DNA of 64,000 nt, taken from positions 11,391,493-11,455,492 of the forward strand of contig OU612071.1 in assembly GCA_914767715.1 (NCBI GenBank), in the 5' to 3' direction. The position numbers and the translations under genes were made by a program. This DNA comes from Membranipora membranacea (Eukaryota; Bryozoa; Gymnolaemata; Cheilostomatida; Membraniporidae). Numbering within the stretch: position 1 is the first letter of the stretch; the number at the start of each line of letters is the position of its first letter. Of this stretch, positions 1 through 12,600 are shown piece by piece. The notes below the pieces were generated by a model. It had not been told where the DNA came from. It saw nothing but the letters and a program-made list of their open reading frames with translations, and made no database searches.

Positions 1-290
1 CAGAAACAAGAGAAGTGCAGCAGGAACAAAACCAGCACCCAAGCAAGAGCAAAGGTAGTTACTTATGACATCTGTTGCAAGAATAATTTTTTAAAAGAGA
101 TAACTGCAATCATCAAAATTAAAATGTTTCCTTTATGCAAATTGTGACAAAAATATAATGATTGATTTAGATGTTCATCAATGTTAGTTCAATTATGATG
201 CATTGATGATAATTGTGTTGTTTCATTGCTTATTTGCAGACAAGGATAACTATATGTGTAGCACGTAAACAGGCTAGAAGACAAGAATAA
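1..290 (+). CDS. Possible 3' end of a gene entering from the left edge
   Basis: Bases 1-54 are open in all three plus frames and end at a possible donor (gtagtt). A good acceptor (tatttgcag) sits at 230-239 and all three phases reach a stop soon after 240; one phase stops at 288-290. The predicted tail is short, rich in K, Q and R, and carries no domain. Because each phase works, the frame cannot be decided from this window. No AATAAA lies close behind. I do not recognise a family, and this may be chance. Confidence 0.2.
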
Positions 291-2142
291 CAAAGCAGAG
301 AATTGAAAAATTGTACACTCCAAATCTCGGTCTGAAATTCTCATTCATAGCAACAAAGCATATAATATAATTATAATAATATAATAAGATTTATTTTTAA
401 ATTTTGACTGTAATTCGAAACATACTCTGATAAAGGGTGTGACCATTCAACCCTGCTGATCCAGTTCTATATATACCACAGTTCACTCAGTCATCAGTGT
501 TTTATTTCCGTCACCTTCAACATTTTAAAAAATTACTCTATTTTTGGAAAAGAAAGTCAGTTTGACAATTAGCCCCATATCCGTTTAAAACGCCCGCAAG
601 TTGGCATCTTTGATAGCAGAACAATTAATGATTGAAATAAATTTTAGTTCCGATTGTTCCTTAATTTTTAAGTTTTTTGGCATCAGCTGACAACTTTGAG
701 GGACCCTCTTTAAAATGAATATTAGTTTGTCTCGTTTGAAATGAGTAAAATGTAAATGAACATTTATTTCCTATATCAAAGAATTATTAGTAAAATTAGT
801 GGTCCTAATTTGTGCCATAATATATGGTATACCTTAATCATCCTATTTGTGATCGGAGTTGTGCTGACTTGTCTGAACTAAAGTTCTTTTGTTGGCAGTT
901 TTGTTCAGACAAAAACGGCCAACAAAAGTGAGACAGATATTTTTTGCTGCCTTGGTAGCGGATTCGGTCAGACCATAAATGCCATATGATGTAGCTTAAC
1001 TCATATAGAGGTGGCGATTTTGGTCAGACTAAAACTGTCATATTATCAGGCACAAATTATCTGCGTGGGAATTCCAGAGTGTTCTATCATGGTATATACT
1101 CGGCAACATACAAACAGCCAATTGTATAAATTGAGTAGTATCTATTTCCAGTAATAAAGTATAGCTGCGTTTACTTTGTCAACTAATCTGCATAATTGAG
1201 CAACACCGACATTCAACACCGACAAATCTTCTAATGTAAACATTGTGTCAGTGCAGACTTATCGCAGTTTAAAGAGGAACTTAACTTGAAATCCATATTT
1301 GCCCAAATTTGCCCAAATGTTCACAGTCATATAGAGTGTCATGTTCCAACTTTGGTCATGTGTGAAATTTCCCGCCTAGTGACATCACTCACCTCATACC
1401 TAGCAATTCATCAGAGCTGTGACATCACTCACCTGATCCTCATAGTATTGATTGTATCATGTGAATGATTCATAGATATTCATATAATATTTTCTCAGTA
1501 AATATAGTATTTTTTATTTTGATTTAAAAACTCTGCCATAATAGTGAGTATTTTAAATATAATTAAACTAATAATTACTGAAATATCTCAATAATAATAC
1601 TATTTTGAATTTTGGTGGGCGGAGCTTGGAGTATGAATACTAAGCAGATTTAGTATGTGAACTGTTTAGATGAGCAATAGAATGCATACTGACTCATGCT
1701 GGGGATATAATGCCCATTAAATTAGTGTGTGCGGTGAGCCATAAATAAATTGCCATACTGCTGCGAAATTATACTGCCTGCTTTGAATGAGACAGTACAT
1801 ATGCACCAGCAATATTTACTATCTTTGTACTGGAGTTGTCTGCTTTTTCCAATGATGTCACTAATTATTGCTAATTTTAATTCTCCCAAAAAGAAGCTTT
1901 ACATTGCACGGATTGAATTTTAATTTTCATAACATTCCTCCCCCATGTCCTAAGTATAGTGAGCAGTAAAATGAAGGTCCAAGGTTGATGCGTTCAATCT
2001 ATGTTAAGTTCCTCTTTAATGAAATCGTTGCTCTGTGATCATGTCACAGAATGAACGACACAGGGTCCGATTCCATTGATACATAGCCAATTAAAACACA
2101 GATACAAATTAATTAAATGCTCATTACAATGAGTTAATGTCA
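291..2142. other. Non-coding, AT-rich stretch
   Basis: No convincing exon is visible. It contains a small imperfect foldback at about 887-927 (TTTTGTTGGCAGTTTTGT facing ACAAAAACGGCCAACAAAA). A short internal duplication around 1371-1436 (gacatcactcacct twice) accounts for the small open frame there. Confidence 0.4.
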
Positions 2143-2484
2143 TTAAGGCCTTGCTACATGAGCCCACGAAATGCGTGGAATTGTCTTCCCATGCGTGGTG
2201 GGCGTGGCTTCATCGGCTAAACACACCCCCTTGTGACAACATTGCTAAGTGAGTGACCAATGAGCCATGACCAATGAGTAAGGTGTAATGACCAATTAAA
2301 TACGCTCTATTGTACCAACTGGCCAATGACAGAAGCGTAGGTTCACAATGTGGTTAACAACACGAACATGCTGGTCTTTGAAAAGACGCATCGTTAGCAT
2401 GCCAAACGGCGTGGTTTGGCATGAACAACGCGTGGAATTGCCTCCCCACTCGATTTCGTGGGCCTGTCTAGCTACACCTTTAAA
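2143..2484. mobile_element. MITE-like foldback element with TTAA ends
   Basis: The left end (TTAAGGCCTTGCTACATGAG then CCCACGAAA) is an imperfect inverted copy of the right end (TTTCGTGGGCCTGTCTAGCT then ACACCTTTAA). Internal motifs (GCGTGGAATTG, GGCGTGG) also recur in both halves. It has no coding capacity. The likely target duplication is TTAA, within short repeats of aatgtcat on the right side. This looks like a non-autonomous DNA transposon. Confidence 0.55.
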
Positions 2485-2600
2485 ATTAATGTCATGCTAC
2501 TATTATTAATATCATTAAAATTAATGTCATGTTCATTACAATGAATTAATGTCATTTCACTTATGTCATGCTCATTACAATAAATAAATGACAAGATGAT
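2485..2600. repeat. Short imperfect repeats of ATTAATGTCATG
   Basis: Four to five degenerate copies of attaatgtcatg and cattacaat follow the MITE directly and resemble the sequence just before it (2110-2145). They look like expanded target-site flank. Confidence 0.4.
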
Positions 2601-2942
2601 ATCATGTCATGTCAACAATGGCAAATTTTTATGAGGGACTTTCTTTTTTTCCAGGAACTAGAAACAGATGATACAAGAGATATGCAAGAAAGGTCATGAG
2701 ATGATGGCATATTATAAAATAAAAGGAAATAGGATGGTGATTCAAGGTTTCCTTTCTTTCAATAACAATAAAATTGATTGTTGGAAACTAAAATTAACCA
2801 GTTTCCGAAAGTGGACCTTTTGGTTCCTTTTTACAGATAATTCTCAATGTATCAGTATCTGTAAATCTATTCATAATGTGGGGGGCATCAAAATAACTTT
2901 TGAAGAATATATCCTTTTGTATCTAAAAGGAAGCATAAAATG

Positions 2943-2950
2943 TATAAAAG
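2943..2950 (+). promoter_or_regulatory. TATA box of a plus-strand gene
   Basis: A TATAAAAG is followed by a G-rich patch and then, about 25-35 bases on, a start-like region (gaggacacacatctctg). The next 220 bases differ in composition from the surrounding AT-rich DNA and end at a consensus donor (gtaagt at 3196). That is what a core promoter with a spliced 5' leader would look like. No start-site data are available. Confidence 0.45.
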
Positions 2951-2969
2951 CCGGGGAAGATTAGGAGAG

Positions 2970-3564
2970 GACACACATCTCTGTGTAGTCAGTCAGCAAC
3001 ACAGCAGCACTGTGGAGTAGTCTGACTAGCTAACTACACAACGCCAGATCTGGAGCACTACACTGAGTACAACCTAAAGTATACCTGCCTCCAGATGCTA
3101 CTCCGACTATTGAGTACTACTAAGTGCTGAGCTCACTTCCTGGGTACTACGTCATCACTATCTGGGAAGAATCACTCTTGGTGGTAACCTTCATGGTAAG
3201 TTATACTACAAAATACTACTCAGAGTTTATCGCAACTTTTGACTGATCATCGCTGCCCATCCTGGCCCAGTAGGAACCCCTGGCTTCTTTACAAGCACAG
3301 CAGAGACTTTGATAAACAAGTAAGTCAGTATAATGGCTGAATGAACAGATATATGAAACCACTAATTCAACTTGCATGTGCAAATGAATCACCAGTAAAT
3401 GGTCTCCATTCCAAATAAATCATGAACTGGACAATGTTTTCTTCAAATTAAAATTTCTCTAGCACTCGCAATCTCTATGATTATTTCGTTCACAACTTTA
3501 TTGTTCTTTACTTTAGAATGAACAAGTTGATTCTCATTGCTCTTCTGTTCACCATACTTGGCAA
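2970..3564 (+). CDS. 5' end of a secreted-protein gene (leader exons plus signal-peptide exon)
   Basis: After the TATA box come a likely untranslated exon (about 2970-3195, donor gtaagt), a possible short second exon ending before gtaagt at 3320, and a coding exon at 3517-3564 preceded by ctttactttag. The coding exon starts with ATG at 3518 and reads MNKLILIALLFTILG, a typical signal peptide: a Lys, then an uninterrupted hydrophobic core. It ends in phase 2 at gtgagt. I could not place the next exon with confidence. It does not join in phase to the signal-anchor exon at 8439. The mature protein is therefore unknown. Confidence 0.4.
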
Positions 3565-3744
3565 GTGAGTAATGAAATATTTTACTCAGCTAAATTTAGG
3601 TATGTCTTTGAATAATTTTATAAACTAAGAAGCTGTGTGTGACGGGTATCAATGGGTACTGATATGTTGAAAATATAAGTTTACTGACTGAAGAACTTCA
3701 AACAGAGAAAGGCTATATGGTTGAGCAAGTCAGAATCAAGGTAT

Positions 3745-4300
3745 GCTGCCGCGCTGCCGCTGACATGATTGCTACAACTGGGTACACTCTCAGTTTTGGA
3801 TTCAGCACGTTGTTCTACCCTAGTTATACCCTTGTTTTAAACTCGTAACATTTCACTTATTTTTAGCGATCTTGACTGACATGATTGCTACGACTGGGTA
3901 CACTAGACCAAGTTTGGTCCATTTGCCTGCATCCCGAGCTGTGGCTCCCGATCCACTGGTCATGCCGCAGCGTGACCAGTGGATTGGGAGCAACAGGCAT
4001 GCAGGCAATTGGATTAAACTTGTTCTAGGTTACACCCTATTTCTTTATATTCAGCACGTTGTTATACCCTTGAATCACCTTTTATTTAAACTCTTAACAT
4101 TTCACTCATTAAAAGCAACTTTTAGAAGAAATTAGGATATGCTGCCATTGACATGATCGCTACAACTGGGTACAACCTTAATTTTTGATTCACCACATTG
4201 TTCCACCCTAGAAACACCTTTTATTGAATTCTTAACATTTCACTTATTATATGCAATTTTGAGAAATATTACGGATATGCTGCCGCAAGATAGTATCATA
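3745..4300 (+). repeat. Three-copy tandem repeat of about 190 bp, interrupted by a MITE
   Basis: The landmark TGACATGATTGCTACAACTG then GGTACA occurs near 3760, 3878 and 4150, each followed by a version of tcagcacgttgtt and aacatttcactta. A weaker copy of the landmark occurs near 4540. The second copy is split by the element at 3898-4032, so the duplication came before the insertion. Confidence 0.55.
3898..4032. mobile_element. Foldback MITE, family C
   Basis: The ends are inverted copies (CTAGACCAAGTTTGGTCCAT facing TTGGATTAAACTTGTTCTAG) followed by TTTGCCTGCAT / GCATGCAGGCAA. The centre is a hairpin, GATCCACTGGTCATG / CGTGACCAGTGGAT. The same terminal motif (a TAGATCAAGTTTGATCCAAT-like core) occurs at 26218-26410 and 28505-28645. 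It has no open reading frame of its own. Confidence 0.6.
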
Positions 4301-4692
4301 CTTACCTCATAAACATCTGACATTATACTTATTGAAAATTTTAAATTTGTCCTGATCTAACACGAGCAGACTTCTGCAAGTTTGCTTGATAAATAAATTG
4401 GCAAGTCAACAAAATCCCCGCCCACAACGCAGTTTCAACCTGGAATTCCCTGAAGATTAGATTAGTAAGATTACACAGAATAGGAGTTATGTCCCCACAC
4501 ATATAATGCAAAAACTAAACACCTTTTAATTTCTAAGTATGACCACTACAACTGGGTACACCCGGTGAATTTTACAGAAGAAACATCAATAAAGTATAAT
4601 ATGTGATCAGTTTCCTGCCATCAAAAATTGACCGTGCCATTATTTTATAGAGCTGTTACAGCTAGGCTGCTTCTGGCCTAGTTAAACAGCTC

Positions 4693-4749
4693 TAACTCCG
4701 GTGGTTCAGTGGCATTACATTATGTAATGCCACTGAACCACCGGAGTTA
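4693..4749. repeat. Perfect 28-bp inverted repeat (hairpin)
   Basis: TAACTCCGGTGGTTCAGTGG followed by CATTACAT faces its exact complement across one central base. Looser complementarity (CAGCTAGGCTGCTTCTGGCC, taactacttctggcc) continues outward. It is probably the core of a foldback transposon. Such cruciform-forming DNA is also prone to deletion. Confidence 0.7.
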
Positions 4750-6089
4750 TAGCTCTTTAACTACTTCTGGCCTAACCAGGGAGTTTGGGTCCCAAACTCC
4801 CTGATAAAACAATGAAATTTCAAGTTGTGTTCTCTTTCACGAGAAAGGACAAATCCGAATCCATAGTGTATACTTTGAAACACAGGCTAAGGGAAATCAG
4901 AGATCCTTAGGCTATTATGCAGATCAACACTGTGAAGGGTTATCCAGCAGTGAAAAGTAGGCAAAAAAGTGAAGTTCTCAATCATTCTCCAAAGAAGTTT
5001 TGGTAGCTCTGGGAAAGTGGAAAGCTTATATCAACTAAAAGCTAAGGATTTGTTTTCATCTTGCCCTAACATTGACAAAGTTGATCAATGACTGTTTAGA
5101 TTCATAGACTGATGGAGCTGGACCATCAGAACAACAAGCAAAGTCACCACTGTGACTGAAGTCGACTCACAACAACAATTTTTACTCCAGACCACTGTCT
5201 GATGAGTCACTGTGTCAGTGTGCGTCTGTATGTAGAATCACAGGTGCTTGCCAGCTTAGTTCCGTTGACTAGTAGTAAAACCAACACAAGGAATACGAAA
5301 TTGACAGAGACACCAATCTGAGCCCTACTATTTTTCTGTCTGCTTCTTCTTCTACTCTACACTCTTAGTCTTATTATTCAAAGAAAAAGCCTGGTGAGCC
5401 ATATTATTCATGATGATACTATAGATAGATAGGCTGTTGCCAATCCACCATTTAGGAATCTGGAGTTTTAAACATGACAGACTAGGCTACATATTTTGGG
5501 GAGGGGGTGGTTGTCGATCTTCCATATGCTCTATTGGCAAAGTATACACAGTTGGACAGTTAGATGACAATTGGTACTCTCAGGAGCCGCCAAGTCTGTC
5601 GGTGTGAACAAGTCTTTAACTCCTTGGTGTGAAACACCATTATATGAAAAGTTTCCACAGACCAGATCAGCCTCAAATCTGACATGCAGGTATTATAACC
5701 TCAATCAGCAGGCTCTCGGCTGCATGAAAAAGTTGTCACATGAAAACACTGTCAAGCATAGTATTTTATTTTCTTGGATGATCGGTCAGCTAGGATGAAT
5801 GGCATGCGACAGCCAAGACAGGTAGTACTGGACAAGCAGTGCACCTGGTGGGGCTTGAACCCAGGACCTATTGATCCTGAATCTGATCTATCCTTGATAG
5901 ATATAGTTATCCCTTTATCACCAGACAGGACAGCATGTGAGATTAGAGGAGGAGATTCAGAGTATGATAATCAGATCACACTGACAAGTAAGATACACAT
6001 GACTTACGGCAGGCAATATGAGGACTGTACACCTGAAAACTGAGCTCATCTCAGAACAATGTCTCCTAACAACAATCAAGGTAAGAGGA

Positions 6090-6342
6090 GGTATAGGAGG
6101 TGGCTCAGTGGTTAGAGCACCAATCCTTCAGCATGCAAGTGTTGAAGGTCGTGGGTTCGAATCCCACTGCAGTCCACTGACTACTGGGAGTTGTTGGACC
6201 CCAGGTGTGCTCCGACCTGCCTGCAAACTGAGAGCAAATTGGCGCAGACATTGCAACCTCGCCCTTAAGGCACACACTATTTTGCCGCCATGATGTGGTG
6301 AGTGACTAGCCCTTGCGATTTTAACCAACATTTTAACAAAAA
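6090..6342 (+). mobile_element. tRNA-derived SINE, family S, full-length-looking copy
   Basis: The head has pol III promoter boxes: A box TGGCTCAGTGGTTAGAGC at 6101-6118 and B box GGTTCGAATCC at 6154-6164, about 45 bp apart as in a tRNA. The body (CAGGTGTGCTCCGACCTGCC, then TGCAAAC, GAGAGCAA, TGGCGCAGA) recurs at 35401, 44566 and 45500. The tail is A/T-rich (aacaaaaaaatag). The shared non-tRNA body marks this as a SINE and not a tRNA gene. Confidence 0.75.
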
Positions 6343-6647
6343 AATAGATTCAAGATAGATCATATGGCTCGGAATACAGGCCTCTGCTGGATTGTGTAGT
6401 CTAGGTTATTTGTCTAGAGTGACCGCAATCAGAGAAGGCTGGCTGTTTTATTTATTTAATTTTGTTTTTTATTAAAGTTAACTGTGGACCAAAATGTTAA
6501 AAAGTAACGTATTCTCCTCTAGTGTAAGAACACTCTGTCTATAGTCAGATATGTAACATTATAGCAATGAGAGGAATGATTTATCTATCTATCTGAAAAG
6601 ATAGCTTCTGGGAAATGTTAATTTTTACACTTGTTTTATCTGACACC

Positions 6648-9600
6648 ATGAAGCGCGGAGTGGTATGTAGGCTCTTTTCCTCCCCAGCCTTTTATATTTT
6701 ATTTAGAGTTCCGCATTGGGAGCAACGCTTAAACTATTTGTGACAGCTATCCCTTCTGAGAGCTACGATTATAAAATGCATGGCGCTCAAAAGGGATTGC
6801 TGTACTATCGTAATGGTGCTATCTACTATGAAACTGAGTTGAGGCTGGCTGCATCTCAGCTTCTTCTAGCTTGAGTACCGAGCTGTTTTGTAGGGAATGC
6901 TATAGTACCACCCTAGTTCAACAGTTAGTGCACTCAGGCTAGAATCATTACAACTCTAGTTTTATAAGGTTTTACCTTTACTATTTGCCATCTTCTATGT
7001 TTCCCCTAACTGCTTCCGATTGATGACACAGCTGACATCAATACTAACATCATCATCATCCATTACACAAGATATATCCATCAGCAGAAACTTTGTCTAT
7101 ATTATATACTCCTTATTAATGCTGCATCTGCTAGACCTCATGACGATTAGAAGGCGAGATCAGTGGAGTTTAATTTAAAAGATAGACAAAATTTCTGCTG
7201 ACCAAGTATCGTTTTGTAAATGTAAGGATATGAATCCTTGCTCCAAGCTATGAGGTTAAAGGCTCACTCCACAAATGTTCTCTGTTTTACAAAGATTGGT
7301 GAAAAATTGCTTGTTTTTGTTTTTACGTTACAACATCTTCACATTTTAGCAGTTTAGGGCTTTCTATCACAGTTGCAACAGTTTTTGGTTCTTGCGCCAC
7401 ATGCAATGCATGATAACAAAATTGGTGCACATTGTTCTAGGCCACTGATCACTACGATGTAGGCCTTACCCGAATGTCTTCTGTCTTTTTCGCTAAAAGT
7501 CCAGTTCAGTTCAACAATTTTTGCTGTCGATGACTTTTCACCCTTTGGTCGATTTGTAAATGCCACACTACAGCCTTGTCACAACATTGATTCCATAGAT
7601 GTGAGGGTTTGGGTAATGTGCATATTAATGTGGATAACATATAATTGAGGGGACTCCTTTATTTCTGTCTACAGTTCCAAATAAAAATCTAATTGTTAAA
7701 GTGACTGTCCTATTAGAAAAGTGGATATATTACCCCAGTAACTGGAATATTGTGAGTTCATATTGGAAATAAAAATAATGAAAATTGTGGGGATTAGCAT
7801 TTTAGTTTTTTTTTAAACATTCTAGCAAGGATCATAGTGGATCATAGTGGCCAGGGGGAGGCAATAAATCACTATGATCCACTATGATCCCAATTTTCAG
7901 ACTTTGCAGCAGTTTTACTGCAACTATGTAGGTATTATAGATTTCATCCTTATTTATATTCAGGCCTGTGTTATTATTATTTTTAACATTCAGGCTTGTG
8001 TAGCTTTCATGTTTATATATTTTTTTAATTAACCAATATACACTTTATTGTTACTGATCAATGTACCACGGTACCACTAAAGATCGTGTTTACGATAAAT
8101 GAAAATAAAAGTCAAAAAGTAATGCTGTCTGTCAATGAGTAAAAATAAAAAACATTCTCTACGAACGAGTGTATTTTTGACATTGCATGTACGGATAGGC
8201 CTGTGTAGCTGTTATTCTCTATATTTAGGCCTGTGTAGCTGTTATTTTCTATATTTAGGCCTGTGTAGCTGTTATTTTCTATATTTAGGCCTGTGTAGCT
8301 GTTATTTTCTATATTTAGGTCTGTGCGGCTGTTATTTTCTATATTTAGGTCTGTGCGGCTGTTATTTTCTATATTTAGGCCTGTGTAGCTGTTATTTTCT
8401 ATATTTAGGCCTGTGTAGCTGTTATTTTCTATATTTAGGTCTGTGTAGCTGTTCTGACTATTTTGCTCGTATTACTATTTGTACGGCTCACTGTACATGA
8501 AATCATGGATGACTGTCAGTCTAAAGACTTCATGAACAAGTTTGTAAGTACCTGTAATCCATTCTCCCTGCTGTAATACAATGTAATAAAATACACACAG
8601 TATTAAATATAGCAACCAAGGGATGGTCTCCCAATTTGGATTGCCAAAATTTACTATCTGATCCCTTGAAGCTGAGCCTCATTCCCAATTCCTTCATTCC
8701 TTGATACAAATATATACATTGATTGAAAGACCAAATTTGCAATTATTTTGAGCGATTTGATACTGATGACAAGTGATATGTCATGAGTATTTTTTATTTT
8801 CTGTTTATATTCAGTTATTATGTATGTATTATATATATTATATATACTATATTTTGATCGATACTAATGATGATGTATAATCTTACTAATAGTGTGAGGC
8901 CGTGGAATCTGAGCATATTGTGGGCGGAGCTTGTGGATGGATATGTGAGAGAAATACGGACCCGCCCCGAAAGTTCAGTCTCTGTCCTAAGGCTAAAAGT
9001 CATATAATGTCTGATAGCCTGGTAAGTATGTATGTGTGTCTCAGTCGAGGGAGGGAAACCCACTGACATCAAGACTACACTATTATCATGTGTATATCTA
9101 ATCGTTAGAGTCAATTTAGTAGCATTACCTAACATGTACCCACCCCTAATTAATAAAACTGAACACAGGCTGTCACACCAAACACCTTGTGATGGTACTA
9201 CTACTAAATGAGTTAGTTTACTCTCAGTCTCTAGCGATCAGAGATTTACATGCACTAGTATATCACATGATCAGTGGGGAGGGAAAGGGGTACGGGTGTG
9301 CATTGTAACTATGTCGATAATATCCAATATTAACCCATGATGGACCACCACCTTTTGATTTTTTTTTTAACTTCCACTTACAATTCAGACCCAAAAATGA
9401 ACATAGCTATTTGAGGAGTATTTTATCTTGTGTACTGGCTACCAGCCTTTGAGTCAATATCCTCAATTTTGAAAACCTGCCCATTTTGGTGTTTCGGTAA
9501 TACCCAAAATACCTGTCTAATCCTATCCTTGTCATGCTGCTACTTTTTTGTAGCCGCCTGGCAAGCGTAGTCTGAGATCTCAGACAAATTTAATGTCAAC

Positions 9601-12600
9601 AGTTGGCTTGTAGATTTTCTACAGTCAGGTCTGAAGACTTTCTTGAAGATTTCGACCATCAGTAGTTCCATTTTCTGCTACTATATACTGCCACTCAGTC
9701 AAGTTTGAAAGGTTGAAATCGACCAGCAAATGTACAATGAATGATGTTGAGTATCAATTTTCTGGCCTCAAGTAGTAACTTTGTTATAAGACATGATGCT
9801 GTTTCATAGACTGAAAGTTAGTTTTAAATATACAGCAATTATCAGATGTCAAATTTGATTAAACACACAAGCTACTAGACAGAGCAAAGTATATAATCAT
9901 TTACAGTACAAGGGATCAAAACATGATAATTAAATTCCATATTACATAAAATTCTATTATCTGATGGAGTCTAACCTAGTGTGATCCAGCAAGTTTCAAT
10001 AAATGTGTATATTGCTATGTTTTAATAAGCTGCTGGCTCAGTAAAAGTATATCTTCCTCAGGTTGAGTAAACTTTAGCTAGAGTTTAGTTCTAGGTAGTT
10101 GGGGGGTTACGCTCATTCAGTATAGCTAGTTATAGTGGCAGTAGGAGGAGTGAGTTATGTATGCTCACAATAAATCTCACTATTTCAAGCATGTGTGAAA
10201 AAGTCAACTTTTCCTCCTGGGAGTTCTCTACTCCTCTAGGGTTGACCTATCAGACACTTTTCATGTCTGTTCTACTTATAATATAGTATAACTCCAACCA
10301 TGCAGCTTAGATACAAATAGCTGATCTACCTAAGAGGAGTAATGTATCGGCAGGAGGGAAACCTTCCATGTTTCGCACATGCATGGTGAAATTAGACAAT
10401 AGCCAGTATTTACTCACCGTCTCTACCTTAAATGGCAACCAAGGTTTCAAACAACTTCTCATTGATGGCCATTGATTAATAGCAGATTACACCTTCTGCA
10501 GAGGGAAAAAGACAAAATATAATTCGGATGATTATTCAGCAAGAATTCTTGTGAAACATTTCTTCCATCAGGTACTCAAACTCAGCTAAAAGAGAATACC
10601 ACATAGCAGTTTCCTGTTCCTGTTATTATTTAGCCTGTGCTCTATAATTATTACAGCAAAGTCTTGGAACCTCCCCTAAACTGAAGTGTTACCCAGCTTA
10701 GAGTCAGCAACTACTTTGAGTTTTGCATCGCGTAATGCACAAAGCTGATGCTGCCCAGCACATTATTTGCTACCCATTAATGCATTGCTGCGAAACCTTG
10801 GTTGCCCTTTAAGCTCTAGATTACATAACTCCTCTAGGGTATTTGGTAATACCATAGATTTAAAAAACAGTATAGATAGGACATTGCGCTTCAATAACTT
10901 TGCATTATGTCCCCACCCGTATCGCCATTGAGCCACCCGCAGTGTCGCGTTACGCATAGCGTAACTGCCAGTGGGTTTATAGTCAGCACTTTTTGCCCAC
11001 TAACCATATTGGCCTGGATGGCTGAGCTGTTAGCGCTGTTGTCTTTTGTTCAAGGAGTTGCAAGTTCAAACCATACTGCAGGCTCTTTTTTTCATGCTAA
11101 TAGTTTTAGTTATTTGATATAGCAGGAATACAAGTAGTGCAGTTGATGATAGGTGAATCAGTGTCCGGTTTTATTAAAAGCTGATCTTCAAGCGCACCTT
11201 GTTGGATAGATTTTTGTTGACAAACATACTTGTATCTTATATCTTAGTCACCTGATGAATCAATTTTCTGTAAAATTATGTAGTACTTGTACTTGTACTT
11301 GAATAATTTACTTGTCATAACAAGCAGTAGCTCACATATATATGACAATTAATTCAAAAGTGCTGCCCCAGGATTTTCAGTTGAAAGAAGCTATTTCATT
11401 GTTGGGCTCTCGGTGCACACGCAGACATGTAACAAATGGTTTCGATGCATTTATTGGCATGAGAGCAACCCATCTCCCCTTCCCTGGAAAAGAATAGCAG
11501 TTTATGATGTATAACACCAAATTGATGATGAGTTGTCCTCTCACATATCATGAGAAGACAACTCTTGATAATACCTCATATTTGGTATATAATCCTCATC
11601 CGTTTCCAAGAGGACATAACAGGGAGTACCTTGGCCAAAAAGATAATGCATCAGGCTTGGATAAATTAAGACATCAAACTATTTCAAAGGAAAACTAACT
11701 TTGTTTATTTCAGTGCAACATGGTACAGGAAATATATATTTTAGCAAACTCTTCTGCTTTTAAGGGCGATTAACTTTTTCTTAGCCCTCTGAAAATTAAA
11801 TAATGCTCTCTCAGGGCCTTAAATGTTTATTAACATGGAAGGGTCCAGATAAGTTTCAGCCAGACAGTTTCTCAGTGCTACTCTCCCACAGGTTGTTTAT
11901 GTTGCGATATCGGCTATCATTATATATGTTCGTTCCTTCTCTCGGGCCCATGTTAACGAGTTCGTTCACTGTGCTAATGATCGCCTCCCACTCTGATTGA
12001 AGCACTGTCCTCTCTATATCAAAACACCCGAAGAGAAATATAAGTTCACCAAAATACACCTAACAAGCTAAATGTGGCGATTCTTACAATAAAGTAGGAC
12101 CTTGATGTTTGAGCAGCAACACACATCTTAGATATCCAAGGCATTATTGTTGGATTAACATTTGGCTTTAAGACATTCATATCTCAAATAGTTATTTATA
12201 CCAACCTCCGACTGCGCCTGTTTATAGCTATCATTATCCTCATACCCACTGGGCCAAATTGTGGCTGTCCCTTCAATGCCAACGTTTTTTTTCTGGGAAT
12301 CTGTGGCACATATTACCAGCCACCTCATCTAGGTAGGGCAAATGAACCTGAAATAATCATAAGATGCATCTTGTCATATGACTATGGCAATGGCTATTCT
12401 CTTGTTAATTTGAAGAACCTGACCTGACTAGTTCTCTCCTTTGCTCTAGCATGATGATCTGCCACACTCAGACTGTGTACAGACCAATAATAGGACAGTT
12501 ATTGTTCTTAACTTCATGAATCTCTAATAGCAGAACATGATACTTGTTGGTCTGTTGAGAACTTAATTCATAACATCAATCAGCCAAGAACATATTCCAT

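Larger units (their letters stand above)
3565..6089. other. Repeat-rich stretch with no assignable exon
   Basis: This contains the tandem repeat, MITE and hairpin listed separately. A splice-flanked open segment at 5584-5687 (acceptor ctctcag, donor gtatta) could be an exon of the signal-peptide gene. However, its longest frame enters in the wrong phase, and the phase that fits stops after 15 codons. Around 5846-5880 a B-box-like sequence lies on the minus strand. Confidence 0.3.

Noticed and set aside
8135-8500. 121-codon plus-strand ORF with a 10-residue repeat (CSCYFLYLGL)
   Set aside because: It is only another frame of the 30-bp splice-site minisatellite; the gene uses a different frame starting at 8439.
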